The translations under genes and the position numbers were made by a program. A stretch of 64,000 nucleotides of DNA from DASVAL01 sp035649575 (GTDB lineage Bacteria; Planctomycetota; UBA1135; UBA2386). Below the pieces are notes generated by a model. That model did not search any database and had not been told where the DNA came from. It saw only the letters and a program-made list of their open reading frames with translations. Positions within the stretch are counted from its first letter, which is position 1; every line of letters begins with the position of its first letter. This document shows positions 16,189 to 24,179 of the stretch, one piece after another. The stretch is taken from assembly GCA_035649575.1 (NCBI GenBank), contig DASRJH010000199.1, forward strand, positions 1-64,000. The letters are read 5' to 3'.

Positions 16189-17167
16189 GCAAGGCTTTCT
16201 GCGCGTGGGTCCGGTTGGCCGCCTGCTCGTAGATGATCGAGTGCTTGCCGTCGAGCACGGCGTCCGTCGCGGCGACGTTTCTCCGCACGGGCAGCGGGTG
16301 CATCAACAGCGCGTTGTTGGTCGTCGCCATCAACTGCTCGTCGACGCGCCACGACTGCAGCGAGCGCTTGACCATCGCCTCGCGCTCCATGTCGTCCCAG
16401 TACTTCGTGCAGCCCCACGAACGCGCGTAGAGCACCTCGGCGCCGCGCGCGGCGGCGTCGCGGTCGTTCTGGACCTGCACCGAGCCGCCGGCTTCGCGCG
16501 CCAGCGAACGGCTCCGTTCGAGCACCTGCGTGTCGACCTCGAAGCCGAGCGGGTGCGCGAGCGTGATCTGCATGCCCATCGTCGCGGCGACCTGCAGGAT
16601 CGAGTGCGTCGGACCCAGCGACTTCGGCTCGGGGTGGTTGCACCAGAGCAGCGTGAGCTTGCGTCCCTTCAGCGAGACGAGGTTCTCGCGCATCGTCATC
16701 ACGTCGGCGAGCGCCTGGCACGGGTGCTCGAAGCACGTCTCGAGGTTGATGACCGGCACGGACGACCAGGTCGCGTAGCTGCGCAGCAGCAGCTCCTGTC
16801 GGTCGCGTTCCCAGGTGCCCATGCGCGACGCCGCGCGGATGCCGAGCGCGTCGACGTAACGCGACAGCGTGCGCGCCGCGTCCTTCACGTGTTCTTCCGC
16901 GACGCCGTCCATGACGGCCTGTTCCTGCGGCTCGAGCTCGTAGAGGTCGTCGCTCGACAGGTTGATGCAATGGCCACCGAGCTGCACCATGCCCACCTCG
17001 AACGAGACGCGCGTGCGCAGGCTCGGCTGGAAGAAGAGCAGTCCGAGCGTCTTGCCCGCGAGCACCTGGCCCGGTCGTTTCCCCTTGACGCGTGCGGCGA
17101 GGTCGAGCAGGTCGTCGAGTTCGTGGCGGGTCAGATCGGCTGTCGAAAGGAAGTCGCGCTTGCTCAC
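16169..17167 (-). CDS. argF': N-acetylornithine carbamoyltransferase-type enzyme (ArgF')
   Basis: Transcarbamylase of the arginine pathway that uses carbamoyl phosphate and probably an N-acylated ornithine. The carbamoyl-phosphate motif is FFQPSLRTR (variant of S-T/M-R-T-R), HPCQALADVMT follows, and the C-terminus has MHPLPVRRNV and AANRTHAQKAL. The patterns VMDGVAEEHVKDAAR, VPVINLETCFEHPCQ and LYARSWGC match the Xanthomonas/Bacteroides acyl-ornithine type rather than ordinary OTCase, which would have an SMG loop. By my alignment Glu in YELEP corresponds to the residue reported to favour acetyl over succinyl. GTG 17167 (SKRDFLSTADLTRHE) matches the family N-terminus; ATG 17215 in frame would overlap tadA. 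Confidence 0.82.
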   Translation of the reverse strand: MSKRDFLSTADLTRHELDDLLDLAARVKGKRPGQVLAGKTLGLLFFQPSLRTRVSFEVGMVQLGGHCINLSSDDLYELEPQEQAVMDGVAEEHVKDAARTLSRYVDALGIRAASRMGTWERDRQELLLRSYATWSSVPVINLETCFEHPCQALADVMTMRENLVSLKGRKLTLLWCNHPEPKSLGPTHSILQVAATMGMQITLAHPLGFEVDTQVLERSRSLAREAGGSVQVQNDRDAAARGAEVLYARSWGCTKYWDDMEREAMVKRSLQSWRVDEQLMATTNNALLMHPLPVRRNVAATDAVLDGKHSIIYEQAANRTHAQKALLMQLLK

Positions 17168-17199
17168 AGGTCCCGGATTCGGTGAAGTCCCGACGATAG

Positions 17200-17679
17200 A
17201 TGAGTGACTTGCCATCGACAAGCGAAGACCTTCGCTGGATCGGGTGTTGCCTCGAACTCGCGGCGACGGCGGCGGCTGCCGGCGAGGTGCCCGTCGGTGC
17301 CTGCGTCGTGGTCGACGGGGTGCTCGTGGGGGAGGGCCGGAACCGCGTCGAGGAGCAGAAGTCGCCGCTTGCGCACGCCGAAATGGAGGCGCTGCAGCAG
17401 GCACTCGCGAAGGTGGGGGAGAAGCGCCTGCCGCAGGCGGTGCTCTATTGCTCGCTCGAGCCCTGTTTCTTGTGCGCCGGCGCGATCCTGCACGCGCGGC
17501 TGGCGCGGGTCGTGTTCGGCGCGCGCGATCCGAAGTTCGGGGCCGTGCGTTCGCTCGCGAATCTGCTCGAGGACCCGCGGCTGAACCACCGGTGTGTGGT
17601 GGCGGAGGGGGTCCTCGCCGAGCGAAGTGCGGAGCTGCTGCGCGCGTTCTTCCGGCAGAAGCGCGGCGGGACGAAGTAG
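17200..17679 (+). CDS. tadA: tRNA-specific adenosine deaminase
   Basis: Converts adenosine 34 of tRNA-Arg(ACG) to inosine. The zinc and proton-shuttle motif HAE is at residues 59-61 (LAHAEMEAL), and the PCxxC motif at 88-92 (SLEPCFLCAGAI). PVGACVVVDG precedes them. The 159-residue length is normal. ATG 17200 starts 32 bp from the divergent argF' GTG. The gene is followed after 8 bp by the convergent permease gene. Confidence 0.93.
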   Translation: MSDLPSTSEDLRWIGCCLELAATAAAAGEVPVGACVVVDGVLVGEGRNRVEEQKSPLAHAEMEALQQALAKVGEKRLPQAVLYCSLEPCFLCAGAILHARLARVVFGARDPKFGAVRSLANLLEDPRLNHRCVVAEGVLAERSAELLRAFFRQKRGGTK

Positions 17680-17687
17680 CGATCGCC

Positions 17688-18947
17688 TCACTCGTGCCGC
17701 AGCGCTTCGACCGGATCCATGCGCGCCGCGCGCCACGCGGGATACAGGCCGAACGCGATGCCGACCGCGACCGAGATCGAGAACGCGATCGCGACGTGAT
17801 GCACCTGCACGATGGTCAGGTTCGAGCTGAACAGCGTGATCATGCGCGGCACCCCGAGACCACACGCGACGCCGAGCAGTCCCCCGCAGCCGCTCAACAC
17901 TGCGGTCTCGACGAGGAACTGCCGCACGATGTCGCGGCGCTTCGCCCCGAGCGCTCTGCGGATGCCGATCTCGCGCGTGCGTTCGGTCACCGTCGCGAGC
18001 ATCACGTTCATGATGCCGATGCCGCCGACGAGCAGCGAGATCACCGCGATCGACCCGAGCACGATGTTGAAGATGCGCGCCGTGGCTTCCTTCTGCCGCA
18101 GCAGCTCGAGCGGCACGATCAACCTCACGTCGTCCTGCTGTCGTTGCCCGATCTCGAGCATGCTGCCCAGGAGCCGCGCTGCCGGCAGCACTTCCTCGGT
18201 GGTCTCGAGCTTCAGCTTGATCTCGCTCAGCTCGATGCGCGTGCGCTCCTCGCTGCCCTGGCTGACCTTTCGCGACTCGTCGCCGAACCGATTCTGCGAG
18301 CTCGTGATCGGCACGAACACACACTGATCCATCGGCATGCCGCCGGGACTCGCTTCGCGGCCCATCGGCTCGAGCACGCCGACGACGCTGAATCGCGTGT
18401 CGCCGCATTGCACGCTCTCGCCGAGCGGATTGCCGAGCGGAAACAGCGTCGTCGCGGCCTGGGCTCCGAGCACGGCGCTGTTCTCCGCGCGACCGACATC
18501 GATGGCCGACAGCCAGCGGCCCTCGGCCAGCGACAGGTTCATCACGTCGCGATACTCGGGCTGCGTGCCGACCACGATGCTGTTCATGAGCCGCGCGCCG
18601 TGGCGCAGCAGCTTGCTCGTCTCGCGCACGGAGACGACGTGCGCGGCATTCGGGAACGTCGCGCGGATCCGATCGGCGTCCGCGTACTTGAGGCCATACG
18701 CGAACGCGCGCCGGCGCGTGACCTTGCTCATGTCGGTCGGATCCGGCGGCCGCTGCGTGCGCACCATGACGTTGGTCGGGCCCATGGCCTTGATCTGCTC
18801 GAGCGCTTCGTGGCTCGCGCCTTCGCCGACCGCGAGCATCGAGATCACCGACGCGACGCCGAACAAGAGGCCGAGCACGGTCAGGAACGAGCGCAGCTTG
18901 TGCAGCATCAGGTTCTTGACGCCGAGCCGGAGCACGTGCCCGAGCAT
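17688..18947 (-). CDS. MacB-like ABC transporter permease (FtsX fold)
   Basis: Inner-membrane permease of the macrolide-exporter/lipoprotein-release type, 419 residues. One N-terminal membrane helix (MLHKLRSFLTVLGLLFGVAS) is followed by a large periplasmic domain, residues about 45-280, and a C-terminal FtsX domain with three helices. This domain includes IAVISLLVGGIGIMNVMLAT, VTERTREIGIRRALGAKRRD and AWRAARMDPVEALRHE, which are diagnostic for MacB permeases. No ATP-binding domain is fused or adjacent. It starts 5 bp after the adaptor gene, so the two form an operon on the minus strand. Confidence 0.88.
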   Translation of the reverse strand: MLGHVLRLGVKNLMLHKLRSFLTVLGLLFGVASVISMLAVGEGASHEALEQIKAMGPTNVMVRTQRPPDPTDMSKVTRRRAFAYGLKYADADRIRATFPNAAHVVSVRETSKLLRHGARLMNSIVVGTQPEYRDVMNLSLAEGRWLSAIDVGRAENSAVLGAQAATTLFPLGNPLGESVQCGDTRFSVVGVLEPMGREASPGGMPMDQCVFVPITSSQNRFGDESRKVSQGSEERTRIELSEIKLKLETTEEVLPAARLLGSMLEIGQRQQDDVRLIVPLELLRQKEATARIFNIVLGSIAVISLLVGGIGIMNVMLATVTERTREIGIRRALGAKRRDIVRQFLVETAVLSGCGGLLGVACGLGVPRMITLFSSNLTIVQVHHVAIAFSISVAVGIAFGLYPAWRAARMDPVEALRHE

Positions 18948-18952
18948 GGCGT

Positions 18953-20626
18953 TCAGCGGCTACCGCCCGAACCGCCGCCGTTTGCCGGCGCCCTGGCTTC
19001 GGCAGCGGGCGGTTCCTTCGACGCGGGCAAGGCCTGTCCGACCGGCGGCACGAGCCACACCTCTTCGCCCTCCAGCAGACCCTTCACGATCTCGACGTGC
19101 GTCAGGTTGCTCGCGCCAAGTTCGACCGGCACGGCGACGGGGCCTGCGGGCGTGGTCTTCCACACGAAGTAGGAATCCGCGCGCCGCTTGACCGCCACGA
19201 GCGGCACGCCGAGCACGCCCGCGACCTCACCGACCGCGATCTCGACGGTTGCGTTCATGCCGGGACGCATCGCGCCATCGCGGTTGTCGCAGTCGATCTG
19301 GACCGCGGCGCGATAGACCTTGACGTCCTGGTTGCGCGGGCCGGGATCGGGCAGCGCCGACACGCGCAGCACCTTGCCCGAGAAGCGCCGGTCGGGGAAC
19401 GCATCGACCGTCACCGTTGCCGCCTGCCCGACGGCGACCTTGTCGATCTGGGCCTCGTGCACCTTGACCTCGGCGAGCATGGTCTGCACGTCGGGCAGGA
19501 TCACGATCTCCTGCCGCTCGCGGATCTCCATGCCCTCGTGCACGGGTTCGTCCCAGTCGAAGCGCCCATAGACGACGAGACCCGGCCCGGGCGCGCGCAT
19601 CTCGGCGTTCGCGATCTGCCGCTCGTAGTTCTCGAGCCGCCCCTTGGCGAGCTGGAACTCGGACTCCGAGCTCTTCAGCTCCGCGGCCTCGCGCACGCGG
19701 CGCGCCTCCCCGGTGGCCCGCACGCTCGCGAGGCCGAGGTTGCTGTTGTCGATCTCCTGCAGCAGCGTGATGCGCTTCTCGGGCAGCGTGTATTTGACGA
19801 GCACGTGCAGGTTGTTCCACGCGACCGTCATGCGCGACGCTTGCCGCCGTTGGTTGATGATGTCGCGCTCGAGCTCGTTGCGCGTGATGAACTCGCGCGC
19901 CGCCAGCTTCCTGCTGTGCACGAGCGTGTCGTTCGCGAGCTTCAGGTCGGCGTTGGCGAGCCCGATCTCGTCGATCAGCAGCAGGACCTCGTTCGCGGCC
20001 TCACCCATGCCGTGCGCGAGGCTCGCTTCGCCGCCGAGCACGGCGATCACGCGGTCGTCGAGATCCGCGTATCGCGTCTCGGCCGAGGCATCGTTCTCCT
20101 TCTCGTCCTGCACGAGCTGTCGCAGCCTGCCGATCATCTCGGCGTTGCTGTCGCGGTCGGCGCCGTCGGCGGCCGCGGTGCTGCGAACCTGGCCCGTGAA
20201 CTTCTCGAGGCGCATCTCGGCGATCAGCAGCCGGCTCTGCGCGGTGCGATCCGCGGCGACGAGCTCCTTCTCCATGATCTCGAAGTTCTTGCGCGCCTGT
20301 TCGAGCCCCGCTTCGGCCTTCGCGACGAGGATGCCCTGGGTCGCGCGCTTCTCCTCGATCGCGCTCGTGTCGAGGCGGGCGAGCAGGTCGCCCTGTTTCA
20401 CGACGGAGCCTTCGCGGATCAGGTGGATCAGCGTCGCCTTCCCCTCGACCATCGAGATCACGCGCGTGTCGCGGGCCGCCTGCAGCTCGCCGCGTTCGCG
20501 CACGGTGATGTGCAGATCGTCGCGCGCGACCCGCACGCGCGAACTGTCGTTCGGGCTGTCGGGTCCGCCGCAGCCGAATCCGAGCACGACGGCGGGCAGG
20601 AGCAGGAAGACAGGGATCCGGGGCAT
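18953..20626 (-). CDS. MacA/HlyD-like periplasmic adaptor lipoprotein
   Basis: Membrane-fusion protein of a tripartite efflux or export pump. The N-terminus is a lipoprotein-type signal (PRIPVFLLLPAVVLGFGCGG), although the residue three before Cys is atypical. A barrel-sandwich half follows (VRERGELQAARDTRVIS, REGSVVKQGDLLARLD), then a long coiled-coil hairpin at residues about 90-340, and the returning lipoyl/beta-barrel half (GLVVYGRFDWDEPVHEGMEI, VTVDAFPDRRFSGKVLRVSA). At 557 residues it is longer than MacA (about 370), mostly through the coiled coil. It is upstream of the MacB-like permease. The C-terminus is Ala/Gly/Pro-rich. Confidence 0.85.
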   Translation of the reverse strand: MPRIPVFLLLPAVVLGFGCGGPDSPNDSSRVRVARDDLHITVRERGELQAARDTRVISMVEGKATLIHLIREGSVVKQGDLLARLDTSAIEEKRATQGILVAKAEAGLEQARKNFEIMEKELVAADRTAQSRLLIAEMRLEKFTGQVRSTAAADGADRDSNAEMIGRLRQLVQDEKENDASAETRYADLDDRVIAVLGGEASLAHGMGEAANEVLLLIDEIGLANADLKLANDTLVHSRKLAAREFITRNELERDIINQRRQASRMTVAWNNLHVLVKYTLPEKRITLLQEIDNSNLGLASVRATGEARRVREAAELKSSESEFQLAKGRLENYERQIANAEMRAPGPGLVVYGRFDWDEPVHEGMEIRERQEIVILPDVQTMLAEVKVHEAQIDKVAVGQAATVTVDAFPDRRFSGKVLRVSALPDPGPRNQDVKVYRAAVQIDCDNRDGAMRPGMNATVEIAVGEVAGVLGVPLVAVKRRADSYFVWKTTPAGPVAVPVELGASNLTHVEIVKGLLEGEEVWLVPPVGQALPASKEPPAAEARAPANGGGSGGSR

Positions 20627-20756
20627 GGTTGGAGCGCGAAGGATGGAGCTTATCGGCGGGAGCGGGCCTGCGCAGTTGGCAGTTGCAAAGGCAGGATGCG
20701 GTCGGCACGATCCTCCGCCTCATTCGCCGTCGCGTCCCGGTCGCGGCAAGCCTCGC

Positions 20757-20846
20757 GGAGAGGTGCCAGAGTGGCTGAATGGGCTGGTTTCGAAAACCAG
20801 TTGGCGCGCAAGCGCCACGGGGGTTCGAATCCCCCCCTCTCCGCCA
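20757..20846 (+). tRNA. tRNA-Ser (anticodon CGA)
   Basis: A complete class II tRNA of 90 nt including an encoded CCA. The acceptor stem GGAGAGG (20757-20763) pairs with CCTCTCC (20836-20842), the discriminator is G, and CCA is at 20844-20846. The anticodon stem CTGGT/ACCAG encloses TTCGAAA, giving anticodon CGA, which reads UCG. The long variable arm (TTGGCGCGCAAGCGCCA) and the GTTCGAATCC T-arm confirm serine identity. It is on the strand opposite the adaptor gene. Confidence 0.96.
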
Positions 20847-20920
20847 TCTCTCGACGTCATCGCGGGGTTGGCGCCGCCTCGTCACGGTCGGCGGCGGCAG
20901 AAGCCGTGAGGTCGTGAAGC

Positions 20921-21090
20921 CTACAGCCGCGATGCCCTCGCAGGGCGCAGGCCCAGATCGCGACTGCGGATCGAAGGAGCGCCGATGAAACGGCAGGCGG
21001 CGCGCGCGCTGCCCGCGGGAAAGATGTAGCAGCCGCCGCGGTAGCTGCGGCCGCCGGAGGAAGAGCCAGTCAACCGTTCGCCGTCGCCAG
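20921..21090 (-). pseudogene. C-terminal remnant of a formylglycine-generating-enzyme (SUMF1) domain protein
   Basis: On the minus strand one frame reads DPGDGERLTGSSSGGRSYRG, then GCYIFPAGSARAACRF, and RSRDLGLRPAR before a stop at 20921. This fits the conserved end of FGE/SUMF1 domains (RV.RGGSW....A.C.R.A.R....R....LGFR.AR). Only about the last 55 residues are recognisable; upstream of about 21090 the frame shows no homology I can see and no plausible start. I interpret it as a decayed gene end. Alternative: chance resemblance, since arginine-rich frames are common here. Confidence 0.42.
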
Positions 21091-21575
21091 GATCGCTGCG
21101 CGCCCATCGTGAAACGGGGCGTGGCTGCGGGGCTTCGTCGGCTCTCGTCGCGACGCAGGATGTCGACGACGTCGTGCAGTCGGCATGGCTCACCGCGATC
21201 GAACAACGAGTCGCGCGCGTGGCCCCCTCGCCGCGTGGCTACCCGGCGTCAGTGCGAGCACTACGACCCGAAGGAAGCGTTCCCGCGCCTCAACCAGGTC
21301 GGGATCGGCGAGAGCTCCGACGCGCGCTGACCGCGACGCGCGAAGCGCCCATGCACTCAGGTCTCCTTGCTTCCTGGTCTTCTCGTCTGACTCGAGTGCA
21401 GAACCCGACGCTGCCATTCGGTGCCGCCGGAGGCCCCATCCATCTTTTCTTCCCGCCAGTTAAGAAGACGCGAAAGCGGAGGTTCGGCCCGGCCCGAGGC
21501 AGCCAGGACTCTGTTCAGGGCCTTTTCGAGGCGCGTCGATGACGATGCGCTGGTCACCTCAGCGAGCAGAACGCC
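21091..21575. other. Intergenic stretch with no recognised gene
   Basis: About 485 bp between the SUMF1-like remnant and the secreted repeat protein. Several short open frames exist on both strands (for example 21174-21542 plus and 21190-21417 minus), but all are arginine/alanine-rich, have no homology I recognise and no ribosome-binding site. An AT-richer patch near 21439-21475 (ATCTTTTCTTCCCGCCAGTT) could hold the promoter for the gene at 21576, but I cannot place -35 and -10 boxes convincingly. Confidence 0.4.
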
Positions 21576-24077
21576 ATGATCCACCGCCACTCGTTTGTCG
21601 CCGCGGCCGCCTTCGTACTGGCAGCCGCCGTGTTCGGCGCGCGCGCCAGCGCGCAATGCTCGACCTCGTGGCTGCCGTCGCTGCCGTTGCCCGGCGTCGA
21701 CGGCGTCGTCAACGCGATCACGATGTGGGACCCCGATGGCGTCGGACCGGCGACTCCGGTGGCCGTCGTCGGCGGCAGATTCTCGATCGCCGGCTCCCTC
21801 ATGACGGATCACCTCGCGACATACGATCCCGCCACCGGCGTGTGGAGTTCGCTCGGCGCGATCGCCGGGTATCCCTGGGCGAACGAAGTGAGCGCGCTCG
21901 CCGTCATGCCGAACGGCGACCTCGTCGTCGCTGGACTGTTCGCGACGATCGGCGGTGTCACCGTCAACAGCATCGCGCGCTGGAACGGGTCCGTGTGGTC
22001 GGCGCTCGGCGCCGGCTTTCTCGAAGGCCGCGTCCACGCGCTCGCCGTGATGCCGAACGGGGACCTCGTCGCGGGTGGCGACTTCGTCGCCGCGTTTGGC
22101 GGGTTCGATCTCGTAGCGCGCTGGAACGGTACGACCTGGTCGAGCATCGGCCCGGGCATCCCGACGAGTTGGTGGCAGAACGGAGTGCGTGCGCTCGCCG
22201 TGTTGCCCAACGGCGACCTCGTCGCGGGTGGGAAGTTCTGGCTCGGCGGGCCGGTGCCCTGCGGATGCCTGGCCCGCTGGGACGGCATCCGGTGGTCGGC
22301 GCTCGGCGGCATAGTCGACCTTGACGTCTATGCGCTGGTCGTCGCGCCGAACGGGGACCTGTTCGCAGGTGGCGAGTTCTCTATCGCTAGCATAGGCTGG
22401 GCACAGGTGGCGCGGTGGGATGGCGTGACCTGGTCCTCCGTCGGGCAGTGGCCGCTTTACTTCGTGGGGGTGCGGTCGCTCGCGCTGCTCCCCAACGGCG
22501 ATCTGCTCGCCGGTGCCGCAATGTACGGCGGCATCGCTCGGTGGAACGGCACCGCGTGGTCCGGCCTCGGCGCCGGGATCGGTGGTTCCGTGAACGCACT
22601 CGCCGTGCAGCCGAATGGTGAGCTGTTTGCCGGCGGCCAGTTCGAGGCCGCCGGGACGGTCGGCGCGCGCAATATCGCGCGCTGGGACGGCACGACGTGG
22701 TCAGGGCTGGGCCTTGGTTTCTCCGGCAGCGTGCTGGCCAGTGTCACGATGCCAAACGGCGATCTCGTCGTCGGCGGCAGCTTCGCGTCGATCGGCGCGA
22801 TCCCCGGATGCGTGGCCCGTCACGATGGTGTGAGCTGGACGCCGTTGGGTAACGGTCTCCCAGGCCGGGTCTTGGCGCTCGCGGTGTTGCCGAACGGCGA
22901 CCTCGTCGCCGGTGGCATCTTCGGCAGTTTCAACGTCGCGCGGTGGGATGGAACGACGTGGCATCCGATGGGAACCCCGGTCGTGTCTTACGGGGCCCTT
23001 GTCGGCCGCGTCTACGCGCTGGCCGTGCTTCCGAACGGGGACCTTGTTGCCGGCGGGAGCACCAACACCATTCAGGCGATGCCTCTATGGCGGTGGAACG
23101 GCTCGACGTGGTCGACGATGGGAGGCGTGTACGACGTGAACGCGCTGCTCGTCCTACCCAACGGTGATCTCTTGGCCGTCGGCGGTTACCCCCACTGGGT
23201 CAAGCGCTTCGACGGCGCGACGTGGACGAATGTCGGCCACGCGTTCAACTCGCGCGTGCACGCCCTCGTCAGGATGCCGAACGGCGACCTCGTAGCGGGC
23301 GGGGAGTTCACGTCCTTGGCCTTCTCCCCGATGTATGCGCTCGCGCGCTTTGACGGCGTGGCGTGGCAGCCGCTGGGCGCGCTGCCCTACGGGTCAAGTG
23401 TCGACGCGCTCGAAGTCCTGCCCGGCGGCGATCTCGTCGTGGGCGGCTCCTTCGTGACGGCACCGGTCGCAGATCCTCTCTACTACGCCCACCAGTGGGG
23501 GAGCATCGGCCGCTGGAACGGCACCAGCTGGGTACCGATGCCGGAGCTGTCGGGTGGCCCAGTCGCCACGCTGAAGATGTCCGGAACCGAGCTGGTCGTT
23601 GGCGGCGAATTCACCAAGGCGGGCAGCGCGGTCGGGCCGTACTTCGCGCGGCTCGCGACGAACTGCCCCGCGAACGTGATCTCGTTCGGGTCGGGCTGCA
23701 CCGGCTCCGGTGGACCGAACGTGCTCACCGCGAAGTCGCTGCCGTGGGTCGGCTCGACGTTCTCTGCCGCGGCGACCGGGATGCCGGCGAACGGTGTTGC
23801 ACTCGTGCTCACTGGCTACGGCGCGGCAGCGATACCGCTGTCGGCGATCCTGCCGCAGGGTGGCGCCGGTTGTTTCCTGCTCGCGGCGCCGGACGCCATC
23901 GGAATGGCACTGCCGGCCGGCGGCACCGTCGCGACTGCGCTCGCGATCCCGGCCGCAGCGGGCCTGATCGGGCAGGTGTTCCATCAGCAGGTGGTGCCAG
24001 TCGAGCTCGGTTCGCTCGGCGCGATCACCGCGCTGACGAGCACCAACCGCGTGACGGCGCTGATCGGCAGCTTCTGA
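21576..24077 (+). CDS. Secreted repeat protein (about 13 PNGDLV-type repeats) with shared C-terminal domain
   Basis: An 833-residue exported protein of unknown function. A signal peptide (residues 1-27, FVAAAAFVLAAAVFGARASA then Q) is followed by about 13 repeats of 45-55 residues, each with a core like LAVLPNGDLVAGGEF and a partner ARWNGTTWSALG. The alternating strands and conserved Asn-Gly-Asp turns suggest one or two beta-propellers, as in delta-60-repeat proteins. From residue about 705 (GSGCTGSGGPNVL) the repeats stop and a separate domain of about 130 residues begins. It resembles the C-terminal parts of the products at 25752-27185 and 45064-47844. Neighbouring genes do not suggest a partner. 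Surface location is inferred. Confidence 0.75.
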   Translation: MIHRHSFVAAAAFVLAAAVFGARASAQCSTSWLPSLPLPGVDGVVNAITMWDPDGVGPATPVAVVGGRFSIAGSLMTDHLATYDPATGVWSSLGAIAGYPWANEVSALAVMPNGDLVVAGLFATIGGVTVNSIARWNGSVWSALGAGFLEGRVHALAVMPNGDLVAGGDFVAAFGGFDLVARWNGTTWSSIGPGIPTSWWQNGVRALAVLPNGDLVAGGKFWLGGPVPCGCLARWDGIRWSALGGIVDLDVYALVVAPNGDLFAGGEFSIASIGWAQVARWDGVTWSSVGQWPLYFVGVRSLALLPNGDLLAGAAMYGGIARWNGTAWSGLGAGIGGSVNALAVQPNGELFAGGQFEAAGTVGARNIARWDGTTWSGLGLGFSGSVLASVTMPNGDLVVGGSFASIGAIPGCVARHDGVSWTPLGNGLPGRVLALAVLPNGDLVAGGIFGSFNVARWDGTTWHPMGTPVVSYGALVGRVYALAVLPNGDLVAGGSTNTIQAMPLWRWNGSTWSTMGGVYDVNALLVLPNGDLLAVGGYPHWVKRFDGATWTNVGHAFNSRVHALVRMPNGDLVAGGEFTSLAFSPMYALARFDGVAWQPLGALPYGSSVDALEVLPGGDLVVGGSFVTAPVADPLYYAHQWGSIGRWNGTSWVPMPELSGGPVATLKMSGTELVVGGEFTKAGSAVGPYFARLATNCPANVISFGSGCTGSGGPNVLTAKSLPWVGSTFSAAATGMPANGVALVLTGYGAAAIPLSAILPQGGAGCFLLAAPDAIGMALPAGGTVATALAIPAAAGLIGQVFHQQVVPVELGSLGAITALTSTNRVTALIGSF

Positions 24078-24179
24078 CGAACCGGCGCGGGGCGCTACAG
24101 CATCATCCTTGCGTCAGCCGGAAGGGCCGGTGAAACGTTCCGCGCGCCCGCGATCCGTGCCAGGATCCGCGCTCTCCGC

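Noticed and set aside
19097..20917. Open frame of 606 codons on the plus strand opposite the MacA-like gene, running through tRNA-Ser
   Set aside because: It reads through a tRNA gene and has antisense composition; the minus strand encodes a clear adaptor protein.
21576..24077. Repeats in the secreted protein gene as a CRISPR or tandem DNA array
   Set aside because: The repeats are at the protein level (PNGDLV units of 45-55 residues) with diverged DNA, in one open frame with a signal peptide.
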